The notes beneath the pieces are model-generated. The model was not told the DNA's origin and did not search any database. It was given only the letters and a program-made list of their open reading frames with translations. From contig DASZHS010000003.1 of the NCBI GenBank assembly GCA_035937595.1, positions 1-31,586 on the forward strand: a stretch of 31,586 nt of DNA. The letters are read 5' to 3'. A program made the translations under genes and the position numbers. The stretch is from Palsa-459 sp035937595 (lineage in GTDB: Bacteria; Actinomycetota; Acidimicrobiia; Acidimicrobiales; RAAP-2). Of this stretch, positions 16,180 to 25,100 are shown in pieces (the first letter of the stretch is position 1; each line of letters begins with the position of its first letter).

Positions 16180-16932
16180 GTGCCGTCGCGCGACGAACCC
16201 GGCACCGGCGGCCGACAGCGCATCCCGAGGCCGAGCGACGCCGCGCCCGGCCGGCCCGCGCCCTGGGCGGCGCTGCCGACCGCGGCACGCACCGGGCTCA
16301 CCCTCGCGGCGCTGCGCGGGGCACTGCTCGCCGCCGCCCGCTCGCTCGACGTCGCGCCCCCCGATCCGATCGAGGAGCTGACCGGCCTCGACGCCGACGC
16401 CGCGAGCGGGCTGCGCGAGAGCGCGGTCCTCGTCGCCGCCTTCGAGGAGGGCGGCGAGGCGCGCGTGGTGCTCACCCTGCGCGCCGGCACGCTGCGGCGC
16501 CACCGCGGCGAGGTCTCGTTCCCCGGCGGGCGCCTCGACCCCGGCGAGGCGCCGCTCGACGCGGCCTTGCGCGAGGCGCACGAAGAGGTCGGCCTCGAGC
16601 CGGCTCGCGTCGTCCCGGTCGCGTGGCTGCGCCCCATCGTGACGTTCGCCTCGGGCTCGATCATCCGACCGTTCGTCGGCACGCTCGACGCGCGACCCGA
16701 GCTGCGCGCCCAGCCCGACGAGGTGGAGCGCTGCTTCGACGTCTCGCTCGCCGAGCTCCTCGACGACGGCGTCTTCCACGAGGAGCGCTGGCGGCGCCCG
16801 TCGCCTCGGGCGCCGAGCGGTGGCACCTTCCCCATCTACGTCTTCGAGGTCGCCGGCGAGACCGTGTGGGGCGCGACGGCGCGCATCCTCACCGAGCTGT
16901 GCAGCCTCGCGGTGGGCGTCGCGCTGCGCTGA
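16180..16932 (+). CDS. NUDIX hydrolase, CoA pyrophosphatase type
   Basis: The 250-residue protein has a complete NUDIX box at about 117-139, fitting GX5EX7REUXEEXGU: 'GRLDPGEAPLDAALREAHEE' then V-G-L. Just before it is 'LRRHRGEVSFPGG', the signature of the CoA pyrophosphatase subgroup (NudL/YeaB, human NUDT7), which hydrolyses CoA to phosphopantetheine and 3',5'-ADP. The first 35 residues are Pro/Arg/Gly-rich and probably unstructured. Substrate preference is inferred from that subgroup motif. It lies alone between groEL and guaB3. Confidence 0.88.
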   Translation: MPSRDEPGTGGRQRIPRPSDAAPGRPAPWAALPTAARTGLTLAALRGALLAAARSLDVAPPDPIEELTGLDADAASGLRESAVLVAAFEEGGEARVVLTLRAGTLRRHRGEVSFPGGRLDPGEAPLDAALREAHEEVGLEPARVVPVAWLRPIVTFASGSIIRPFVGTLDARPELRAQPDEVERCFDVSLAELLDDGVFHEERWRRPSPRAPSGGTFPIYVFEVAGETVWGATARILTELCSLAVGVALR

Positions 16933-16959
16933 GCGACGGGTCCGCGCACACCGCCCAGG

Positions 16960-16965
16960 TAGAAT
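16960..16965 (+). promoter_or_regulatory. Candidate -10 element for guaB3-guaA-pcrA
   Basis: TAGAAT lies 50 bases before the guaB3 GTG, which has its own GGAGG (17006-17010). This fits a conventional leadered promoter for the purine genes. No obvious -35 and no purine riboswitch or repressor site was recognised in the leader. Confidence 0.5.
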
Positions 16966-17015
16966 CAGGGATCGCCGGGGTCGGTCTGGCGGAGGACTGC
17001 GAACCGGAGGGCGCC

Positions 17016-18179
17016 GTGGCAGAGGTCGAGATCGGGATCTACAAGTCGGGTCGCCAGGCCTACGGCTTCGACGACATCGCGATCGTCCCGAGCCGTCGGA
17101 CCCGCGACCCCGAGGACGTGGACATCTCCTGGCAGTTCGACGCCTTCCGCTTCGAGCTCCCCCTCCTCGGCGCGGCGATGGACGGGGTGGTGAGCCCCGC
17201 CACGGCGATCGAGCTGGGCCGCCTCGGCGGCGCGGGCGTCCTCAACCTCGAGGGGCTCTGGACGCGCTACGAGGACCCGACACCGCTCTTCGATGAGATC
17301 CGCGAGCTCGACGACGACAAGGCGACGGGGCGGATGCAGCAGATGTACCTGGAGCCCGTCCGCCCCGAGCTCGTGACCCAGCGGATCCAGGAGATCCGCG
17401 CGGCGGGCGTCGTCGCCATCGCGTCGCTCACCCCGCAGCGCACGGCGCAGTACGCCGCCGCGTGCGCCGAGGCCGAGCTCGACGTGCTCGTGATCCAGGG
17501 CACCGTCGTCTCCGCCGAGCACGTGTCGAAGACCGTCGAGCCGCTCAACCTCAAGCGGTTCATCCGCGAGTTCGAGATCCCGACGATCGTCGGCGGCTGC
17601 GCGAGCTACCAGGCCGCCCTCCACCTCATGCGCACGGGGGCGGTCGGCGTGCTCGTGGGCGTGGGCCCGGGCAACGCCTGCACGACCCGGGGCGTGCTCG
17701 GCATCGGCGTGCCCCAGGCGACGGCGATCGCCGACGTCGCGGGCGCGAGGATGCGCCACCTCGACGAGACGGGCGTGTACGTGCACGTGATCGCCGACGG
17801 CGGCATGTCGAAGGGCGGCGACATCGCCAAGGCGATCGCGTGCGGCGCCGACGCCGTCATGCTCGGCTCGCCCTTGTCCTCAGCGGTCGAGGCGCCCGCG
17901 CGCGGCTACCACTGGGGGATGGCGACGTTCCACCCCACGCTGCCGCGCGGCGCGCGCGTGCGCACCGACGTGCGCGGGTCGCTGCGCGAGATCCTGCTCG
18001 GCCCCGCGCACGAGAACGACGGGCGCATGAACCTCTTCGGCGCGCTGCGCACCGCCATGGCGACGTGCGGCTACGAGACGCTGAAGGAGTTCCAGAAGGC
18101 CGAGGTCATGATCGCGCCCAGCCTGCAGACCGAGGGCAAGCAGCTCCAGCGCCAGCAGGGCGTCGGCATGGGCCGTTGA
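17016..18179 (+). CDS. guaB3: GuaB3 family IMP dehydrogenase-related protein
   Basis: The 387-residue protein is an IMPDH-fold (beta/alpha)8 barrel without the two CBS domains of normal GuaB. The start (M)AEVEIGIYKSG... and 'YGFDDIAIVPSRRTRDPEDV' are typical of actinobacterial GuaB3. The catalytic loop reads 'VGPGNACTTRGVLGIGVPQ' with C222, as in IMPDH (usually GPGSxCTTR). 'IADGGMSKGGDIAKAIACGA' is the IMP phosphate-binding region and 'MLGSPLSS' follows. GTG 17016 is chosen for its GGAGG and family alignment. The long frame upstream is a shadow of the NUDIX gene. It overlaps guaA (TTGA), so a role in guanine nucleotide supply is likely, but its exact activity in this organism is not shown. 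Confidence 0.93.
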   Translation: MAEVEIGIYKSGRQAYGFDDIAIVPSRRTRDPEDVDISWQFDAFRFELPLLGAAMDGVVSPATAIELGRLGGAGVLNLEGLWTRYEDPTPLFDEIRELDDDKATGRMQQMYLEPVRPELVTQRIQEIRAAGVVAIASLTPQRTAQYAAACAEAELDVLVIQGTVVSAEHVSKTVEPLNLKRFIREFEIPTIVGGCASYQAALHLMRTGAVGVLVGVGPGNACTTRGVLGIGVPQATAIADVAGARMRHLDETGVYVHVIADGGMSKGGDIAKAIACGADAVMLGSPLSSAVEAPARGYHWGMATFHPTLPRGARVRTDVRGSLREILLGPAHENDGRMNLFGALRTAMATCGYETLKEFQKAEVMIAPSLQTEGKQLQRQQGVGMGR

Positions 18180-19735
18180 GCGACCAGGCGACCGTCCTCG
18201 TCGTCGACTTCGGCGCCCAGTACGCCCAGCTCATCGCACGCCGGGTGCGTGAGGCCCACGTCTACTCCGAGATCGTCCCGCACACGATCACCGCGGCCGA
18301 GGTCGCCGAGCGGCGACCCGCCGCGCTCGTCCTGTCGGGCGGCCCCGCGAGCGTCCACGAGCCCGGGGCCCCGATGCTCGACCGGGCGATCTACGACCTC
18401 GGGATCCCGACGCTCGGGATCTGCTACGGCGCCCAGCTGCTCGCCCAGGACCTGGGCGGGCGCGTGGAGACGGCGGACGCCGGCGAGTACGGCCGAACCG
18501 AGCTCGTCCGCGCGGGCGGCTCCTCGCTGCTCGCCGAGCTGCCCGAGCGCTCGGTCGTCTGGATGAGCCACGGGGTGTCGGTGACCGTCGCGCCCGAGGG
18601 GTTCGCGGTCACCGCGGCGACGGCGTCGGTGCCCGTCGCGGTCATGGAGGACCCCGTCCGGCGCTGCTACGGCGTCCAGTTCCACCCAGAGGTCGCCCAC
18701 ACGGCGTTCGGCCAGCCGCTGCTGCGCACGTTCCTGCACCACGTCGCCGACATCGCCCCGACCTGGACGAACGTCTCGATCATCGAGGACCAGGTCGCCA
18801 AGATCCGCGCCCAGGTCGGGTCGCAGCGGGTGCTGTGCGCCCTCTCCGGCGGGGTCGACTCGGCGGTCGCGGCCGCGCTCGTGCACAAGGCGGTCGGCGA
18901 CCAGCTCGTCTGTGTGTACGTGGACACCGGGCTCATGCGGGCGGGGGAGAGCGAGCAGGTCGAGGAGACCTTCCGGCGCCAGTTCCACGTCGAGCTCGTG
19001 CACGTGAAGGCGCAGGACCGCTTCTTCGAGGCGCTCCGCGGCGTGGAGGACCCCGAGGTCAAGCGCAAGCGGATCGGCGAGCTGTTCATCCGGGTCTTCG
19101 AGGAGGTGGCCCGCGACCTCGGGGCCGGCGCCGCCGCCCGCGACGACGCGCTCGGGTTCTTGGTCCAAGGGACCCTCTACCCCGACGTCATCGAGTCCGG
19201 CAACGAGCACGCCGCCAACATCAAGAGCCACCACAACGTGGGCGGTCTCCCCGACGACCTCGCCTTCGAGCTCGTCGAGCCGCTCCGCGCGCTCTTCAAG
19301 GACGAGGTGCGCGCCGTCGGCGCCGAGCTCGGGCTCCCCGAGGAGATCGTGTGGCGCCAGCCGTTCCCCGGGCCGGGGCTCGCCGTGCGCATCGTCGGCG
19401 AGGTGACCCGTGCGCGCGTGGACGTGCTGCGGGCGGCGGACGAGGTCGTGGTCGACGAGCTGCGCCGCGCGGGCGTGCTGCGCGAGCTGTGGCAGGGCTT
19501 CGCGGTGCTCCCCGCCATCAAGACGGTGGGCGTCATGGGGGACGGCCGCACCTACGCGTACCCGATCGTCATCCGCGCCGTCACGAGCGACGACGCGATG
19601 ACGGCGGACTGGGCGCGGCTCGACTACGACCTCGTGGAGCGCATCGCGAACCGGCTCATCAGCGAGGTGGAGGGCGTCAACCGGGTCGTGCTCGACGTCA
19701 CGTCCAAGCCGCCCGGCACCATCGAGTGGGAGTGA
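18176..19735 (+). CDS. guaA: GMP synthase (glutamine-hydrolysing)
   Basis: GuaA aminates XMP to GMP using glutamine and ATP. The 519-residue protein has a class I glutaminase domain with nucleophile C83 in 'GICYGAQLLAQDLGG' and H170/E172 in 'YGVQFHPEV'. An ATP-pyrophosphatase loop 'LSGGVDSAV' (about 223-231) follows, with the C-terminal dimerisation domain ending 'KPPGTIEWE'. The best start is TTG at 18176, giving (M)SDQATVLVVDFGAQY. It overlaps the guaB3 stop as TTGA. No ATG or GTG fits the family start better. It overlaps pcrA by GTGA. Confidence 0.97.
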   Translation: MSDQATVLVVDFGAQYAQLIARRVREAHVYSEIVPHTITAAEVAERRPAALVLSGGPASVHEPGAPMLDRAIYDLGIPTLGICYGAQLLAQDLGGRVETADAGEYGRTELVRAGGSSLLAELPERSVVWMSHGVSVTVAPEGFAVTAATASVPVAVMEDPVRRCYGVQFHPEVAHTAFGQPLLRTFLHHVADIAPTWTNVSIIEDQVAKIRAQVGSQRVLCALSGGVDSAVAAALVHKAVGDQLVCVYVDTGLMRAGESEQVEETFRRQFHVELVHVKAQDRFFEALRGVEDPEVKRKRIGELFIRVFEEVARDLGAGAAARDDALGFLVQGTLYPDVIESGNEHAANIKSHHNVGGLPDDLAFELVEPLRALFKDEVRAVGAELGLPEEIVWRQPFPGPGLAVRIVGEVTRARVDVLRAADEVVVDELRRAGVLRELWQGFAVLPAIKTVGVMGDGRTYAYPIVIRAVTSDDAMTADWARLDYDLVERIANRLISEVEGVNRVVLDVTSKPPGTIEWE

Positions 19736-22014
19736 CGGGACCGTCCGTCGGCGCGCTGTCGTCCGAGGTGCCCCCCGCGCGTCGGGTGGGCGACCCGGCG
19801 GCCCTGGTCGCGGACCTCACCGGCCCGCAGCGCGCCGCCGTCGAGCATCGCGGCGGGCCGCTCCTCGTCGTCGCCGGCGCGGGGTCGGGCAAGACCCGGG
19901 TGCTCACGCGACGCATCGCGCACCTGCTCGCGACGGGTGACGCGACGCCGTTCTCGATCCTCGCGATCACCTTCACCAACAAGGCGGCCGACGAGATGCG
20001 CGCGCGCGTCGTCGACCTCGTGGGCCCGGGGGCGGAGCGGATGTGGGTGCTCACCTTCCATGCGGCGTGCCTTCGCCTGCTGCGGGCCAACGCCGCCCGG
20101 CTCGGCTACCAGCCCGGGTTCACCGTCTACGACGACACCGACACGCGCAACGTCCTCACGCTCCTCATGGTCGAGGCGGGCCTCGACCTGCGCCGGCTGC
20201 CACCGCGGGCGGTGCAGGCCGCGATCTCGGCCGCCAAGTCCCAGCTCCAGGACGCCGCGGCGTACGCCGCGGACGGCTTCGCCGCAGCGGACCCCTACCG
20301 CACCCGGATCGCCGCGCTCTTCGCGCGCTACGACGAGCGCCTGCTGGCCGCCAACGCGATGGACTTCGACGACCTCCTCGCCAACACCGTGCGCCTCCTT
20401 CGCACCAACCCCGACGTCCTGGAGCACTATCGGCGGCGATTCCGCCACGTGCTCGTCGACGAGTACCAGGACACCAACCTCGCCCAGGACGAGATCGTGC
20501 GGCTGCTCGCCGCCGAGCACCGCAACGTGGCGGTGGTCGGGGACGCCGACCAGTCCATCTACCGGTTCCGGGCCGCGGACGTGCGCAACATCTTGGAGTT
20601 CGAGTCCCACTTCCCCGACGCCGCGGTCGTGCTCTTGGAGCAGAACTTCCGGAGCACCCAGACGATCCTCGACGCGGCGAACGCCGTCATCGCGAACAAC
20701 CCCGCGACGCACCGCAAGCACCTGTTCACCGAGGGGGACCAGGGCCGGCGGATCACGCGGTACCGCGCGACCGACGAGCACGACGAGGCCGCCTGGATCG
20801 CCATGGCGATCCGGCGGCTGCGCCACGAGACCGCGATCGCCTGGGGCGGCGTCGCGATCTTCTACCGCACGAACGCCCAGTCCCGGGTGCTCGAGGACGA
20901 GCTCGTCCGCGCCGAGATCCCCTACAAGGTCGTCGGCGGGACCCGCTTCTACGACCGGCGCGAGGTGAAGGACGTCCTCGCGTACCTGCGGCTGTGCGCC
21001 AACCCGTTCGACGAGGTGGCCGCGCGCCGCGTCGTGAACGTCCCGAAGCGAGGGATCGGCGCGACCTCGGTCACGCGGCTCGGCGCCTACGCGGCGCAGC
21101 ACGGCCTCAGCTTCGCCGAGGCCATCCGTCGCGCCGAGGACGCCGGGCTCACGTCCAAGTCGCTCGCCGGGGCGCGGGAGCTGGGCGAGCTGCTCGGGAC
21201 GCTGCTGTCGATGCGCGACGACGTGGGGCCGGGCCAGCTCGTCGAGGAGGTCGTCGAGCGCACCGGCTACGGGGCGCTCCTCGACGCGGAGGGGACCGAC
21301 GAGGCGTGGTCGCGGCGCGAGAACCTCGCCGAGCTCGCGGGCGCGGCCGCGGAGTACGAGACGCTCGAGGGGTTCTTGGAGCGCATGGCGCTCGTCGCCG
21401 ACAGCGACGAGCTGGACCTGTCCGGCGGCCGGGTCTCGCTCATGACGCTGCACGTGGCCAAGGGGCTCGAGTTCGACGCGGTGTTCCTGACCGGGATGGA
21501 AGAGGGCGTCTTCCCGCACCTGCGCAGCCTCCAGGACCCGTTCGCCCTCGAAGAGGAGCGCCGGCTCTGCTACGTGGGCATCACCCGTGCGCGCCGGCAC
21601 CTCGCCGTCACCCACGCCTGGACGAGGAGCCTGTTCGGCGCGACGACGCACGGCATCCCCTCGCGCTTCCTGGCCGAGCTGCCCGAGGGGCTGCTCGACG
21701 ACGTCGCCCCGCCCGTGTGGCGCGAGGCCCGCGGCGACCAGGGGCGCGAGCCGAGCGACCCCGACGCCGGCACGACCTTCGGCACCGGTGCGCCGCCCCT
21801 CCGCCGCTCGCCGTCGACCGGTGCCGAGCGACTGGGGCTCGTCCCGGGCGACGAGGTGGTCCACGAGCGCTGGGGACCGGGCACCGTCCTCGCGATCGAA
21901 GGAGAGGGTCCGCAGATGCGCGGGCGCGTGCGCTTCGATGCCGTCGGCGAGAAGCAGCTGCTCCTGTCGATGACGCCGCTCTCCCGTCCCGACGTGCACG
22001 GTGGCGACGGCTGA
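19732..22014 (+). CDS. pcrA: ATP-dependent DNA helicase, UvrD/PcrA type
   Basis: This superfamily 1A helicase unwinds DNA 3'-5' in repair and replication restart. The 760-residue protein has Walker A 'AGAGSGKTR' (about 48-56), motif Ia 'AITFTNKAADEM', motif II 'DEYQDTN', motif III 'GDADQSIYRFRAAD', motif IV 'EQNFRST', motif V 'LMTLHVAKGLEFDAVF' and motif VI 'YVGITRARRHL'. The tail holds a PcrA-type Tudor-like domain, 'GDEVVHERWGPGTVLAIEG', the RNA polymerase-binding region in known PcrA/UvrD. GTG 19732 overlaps the guaA stop. GTG 19726 is an equal in-frame option. The frame upstream is a guaA shadow. Confidence 0.95.
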   Translation: MTGPSVGALSSEVPPARRVGDPAALVADLTGPQRAAVEHRGGPLLVVAGAGSGKTRVLTRRIAHLLATGDATPFSILAITFTNKAADEMRARVVDLVGPGAERMWVLTFHAACLRLLRANAARLGYQPGFTVYDDTDTRNVLTLLMVEAGLDLRRLPPRAVQAAISAAKSQLQDAAAYAADGFAAADPYRTRIAALFARYDERLLAANAMDFDDLLANTVRLLRTNPDVLEHYRRRFRHVLVDEYQDTNLAQDEIVRLLAAEHRNVAVVGDADQSIYRFRAADVRNILEFESHFPDAAVVLLEQNFRSTQTILDAANAVIANNPATHRKHLFTEGDQGRRITRYRATDEHDEAAWIAMAIRRLRHETAIAWGGVAIFYRTNAQSRVLEDELVRAEIPYKVVGGTRFYDRREVKDVLAYLRLCANPFDEVAARRVVNVPKRGIGATSVTRLGAYAAQHGLSFAEAIRRAEDAGLTSKSLAGARELGELLGTLLSMRDDVGPGQLVEEVVERTGYGALLDAEGTDEAWSRRENLAELAGAAAEYETLEGFLERMALVADSDELDLSGGRVSLMTLHVAKGLEFDAVFLTGMEEGVFPHLRSLQDPFALEEERRLCYVGITRARRHLAVTHAWTRSLFGATTHGIPSRFLAELPEGLLDDVAPPVWREARGDQGREPSDPDAGTTFGTGAPPLRRSPSTGAERLGLVPGDEVVHERWGPGTVLAIEGEGPQMRGRVRFDAVGEKQLLLSMTPLSRPDVHGGDG

Positions 22015-22022
22015 GTTCGCGG

Positions 22023-22098
22023 TGACCCCGCGCCACGTGCGCGCTCGTGCCCGCCCCCGCGCGCGGGCCCGCGCCGTGCGACCGCACCGTCGGGGTCA
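22023..22098. other. Structured GC-rich gap after pcrA
   Basis: TGACCCCG (22023-22030) pairs with CGGGGTCA (22091-22098), and between them lies a perfect 14-base palindrome GCGCGGGCCCGCGC (22061-22074). The outer right arm is followed by TTCC. The nested structure may end the guaA-pcrA transcript, but the loop is long and there is no T-run. I see no gene in 22015-22177. Confidence 0.35.
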
Positions 22099-22132
22099 TT
22101 CCGCGTGGTGCTGGCGCGCGGTCGTCGTCGCT

Positions 22133-22138
22133 TAGATT
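22133..22138 (+). promoter_or_regulatory. Candidate -10 element for the secreted peptidase gene
   Basis: TAGATT lies 39 bases before the peptidase ATG at 22178. It fits the TANNNT pattern of the other promoters in the window. A modest GAGG (22169-22172) precedes the ATG. No clear -35 was seen. Confidence 0.45.
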
Positions 22139-22177
22139 CGACGCACGGCGCTGAGGCCGTCAACCACGCGAGGTGCC

Positions 22178-25100
22178 ATGCCCATCCAGCGCTCCTTCCG
22201 GGTCGGGGTGGCGTCCGCCGCCGCCGGCACGGCGCTCGCCCTCGCCGTCCCTGCCGCGGCGGTGCCCGCGCCGGCGGCGGCGGTCCGCTCGACGGTGGTG
22301 GTCCTCCTGCGCGCACCCGGCGCGCCACAGGGGATGCGGTCGTCGCGTGCCATCGCGCGCGCCGATCAGGCGAGCGTCGCGGGCGTGGCGACGCGCCTCG
22401 GGGCGACGGTGCTCGCGAGGACGACGGTCCCCGACGCCCTGACGCTCCGGCTGACGAGCGCGCAGGGAGCCGTCCTCGCCCGCGACCCCCGCGTCGCCCA
22501 GGTGCTCCCCGACACGTCGATCCCCGGGCCGCCGGACCCCGCGGTCACGCTGCGCCACGTCACCGCTCGCTCGCGATCCCATCGCACGACCGCGCCCCCG
22601 GGGGTGTGCGGGACGTTCCGGCACCCCCAGCTCAACCCCGAGGCCCTCACGGCGATCAACGGTGCGCCGGGCGCGACGCTCGGGTACACGGGCAAGGGGG
22701 TGACCGTCGCGTTCCTCGCCGACGGCCTGCAGATCTCGAACGGCGACTTCGCGCGCAACGCGGCGTTCGCGTCCAAGGGGTCGCCCAAGGGCAGCCGGGT
22801 GATCGCGCTGTACCGGGACTTCTCCGGCGACGGCACGAGGGCGAGGACGCCGGGCGGCGAGGCCTTCTTGGACGCCGGCTCGATCGCGGCCCAGGGCAAC
22901 ACGACCTACGACCTGTCGCGCTACGTGAGCGCCGCCCACCCGCTGCCGTCGGGCTGCGACGTCCGCATCGTTGGGTCGGCACCGGGCGCGACGCTCGACG
23001 CGCTCAAGATCTTCTCGAGCGGCAACACGACGACGAGCTCGGGCTTCATCCAGGCGATCAACTACGCCGTGGCGCGCGGCGTCAGCGTCATCAACGAGTC
23101 CTTCGGCTCCAACGCCTTCCCCGACACCTCGGCGGACATCGTCCGCGCCGCCGACGAGGCGGCGGTCGCGGCGGGCGTGACCGTCGTCGTGAGCTCCGGG
23201 GACGCCGGCATCTCCGGGACGATCGGCTCCCCGGCGACCGACCCGGCCGTGCTCTCCGTCGGCGCCTCGACCACGTTCCGGGCCTACGAGCAGGACGCCT
23301 TCGGCGGGATCAACCTGCCCGGTGAGCGCGACCGGTACGTCGACGGCAACATCTCGTCACTGTCCTCGGGCGGGATCGCCCAGAACGGCCGGACCGTCGA
23401 CCTGGTCGCCCCCGGCGACCTCAACTGGACGCTGTGCTCCACGTCGCGGGCGTACTCGGACTGCACCGGCCAGGCGCTCCAGCTCTCCGGCGGGACGAGC
23501 GAGTCCTCCCCGCTCACCGCGGGCGCGGCGGCCGACGTGATCGAGGCGTACCGCGCGTCGCACCACGGGACGAGCCCGACCCCGGCCGTGGTCATGCAGA
23601 TCCTCACGAGCACGGCGACGGACCTCGCCGCGCCCGCCACCCAGCAAGGGGCAGGGCTGCTCAACGTCGGCGCGGCGGTGCGGCTCGCCCTCTCGATGCC
23701 CGGCACGACGCGGACCTCCTCGCCGGGAGGGGTGCTCACCGACACGACCCAGGTGAACCTCGTTGGCGACCCGTCGACGCCGGTCAGCCAGACCATCACC
23801 CTCACCAACACCACGCGGCACGCCGTGCACGTCGGGGCGTCCACGCGCGCGCTCGTGCCGGTCCGCACGACGGGCGGCGCCATCGTCCTCAACCCCGGCT
23901 TCAACTCGCGCCTGCCGAGGTTCAAGGTGTGGTCCGGGGCCCCGGAGGTCTACCGGACCGTACGGATCGCCGTCCCCCACGGCACCGGCCGGCTCCAGCT
24001 GCAGGCGGCGTACCCCGACGAGGGGCAGTCCTCGCTCGTGCACGTGGCGCTCTTCAGCCCGGCCGGCGCGCTCGCGGGCTACTCGAACCCCCAGGGGCTC
24101 GGCGACTACGCCGACGTGGAGGTCGCCCGCCCCGCCCCGGGGGCCTGGACGGCGGCGTTCTTCACGCTCTGGGACGGCTTCGGGGGCGGCCAGACGGGCA
24201 CGTCGGGGCGCGTCCCGTACACCGTGACGCTGTCGCGCTTCGCGCCGCTCGGCACCGTCGCCCCGTCCTCGCTCACCCTCGCCGCGGGCGCGTCGCAGAC
24301 GGTGGCGTTCCACGACACGCTGCCCGCCCAGCCCGGCGACGCGGGCACCTCGATCGTGCTGCGCGAGGGTGGGGGCGCCGCGACCACGGTGACGTCCATC
24401 CCCGCCACCTTGCGCACGCTCGTCGCCGTCGGGGTCGGTGGCGCGCACTTCCGGGGCACGCTCACGGGTGGCAACGGCCGCGGCGGTGCGCCGGGGCAGA
24501 CGAGCACCTACGCCTTCGCGGTCCCCACCGGCAAGAGCGACCTCGACGTCGGCCTCTCGCTCGCGGTGAACCCCGGGGCGGCCGCCCTGCCCGCCGACCA
24601 GCTGATCGGCATGCTCGTGGACCCCACTGGCAACGTCGTCGCCTACGACACGAACTTCACGGTCGCCGCGAGCGGCGAGGTCGAGACGCGGTTCCTCGAC
24701 CTCTACGTCGCGAACCCGGTCCCCGGACCCTGGGCGCTCGTCGTCGACTGGGTCCAGCCGGGGACCGGGCGGCGAACGGCCATCCCGTTCGTCGGCTCGA
24801 TCGAGTTCAACCAGGTCTCGGTCACGAGCGCGCTGCCCGACTCGCCGTCGGCGCACGTGCCGACGGTCGGGGCGAGCTTCACGGTCATGGTGCACAACAC
24901 GGGCGTCGCCCCGATGATCGTCTCGCCCGACGCCCGGCTCGCGAGCACGGTCACCCTGCCGCTCAACGACATCGCGGGGGTGGCCGCCTCCCAGCCGCTC
25001 GGCGGGTCGTCGAACATGTACTACGTGCCGACCGAGACCACCTCGGTGACGTTCGTAGAGACCGCGACGGTGCCCGCGACCTTCGACGCCTCGTTCGCCC

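Noticed and set aside
16623..17015. Upstream extension of guaB3 into the NUDIX gene (possible fusion)
   Set aside because: The reading is out of frame with the NUDIX protein and crosses a promoter-like TAGAAT and a GGAGG that fit GTG 17016.
18835..19731. Upstream extension of pcrA to a 1059-codon frame
   Set aside because: The extra part is an out-of-frame reading of guaA, rich in Arg and Gly. Helicase homology begins just after GTG 19732.
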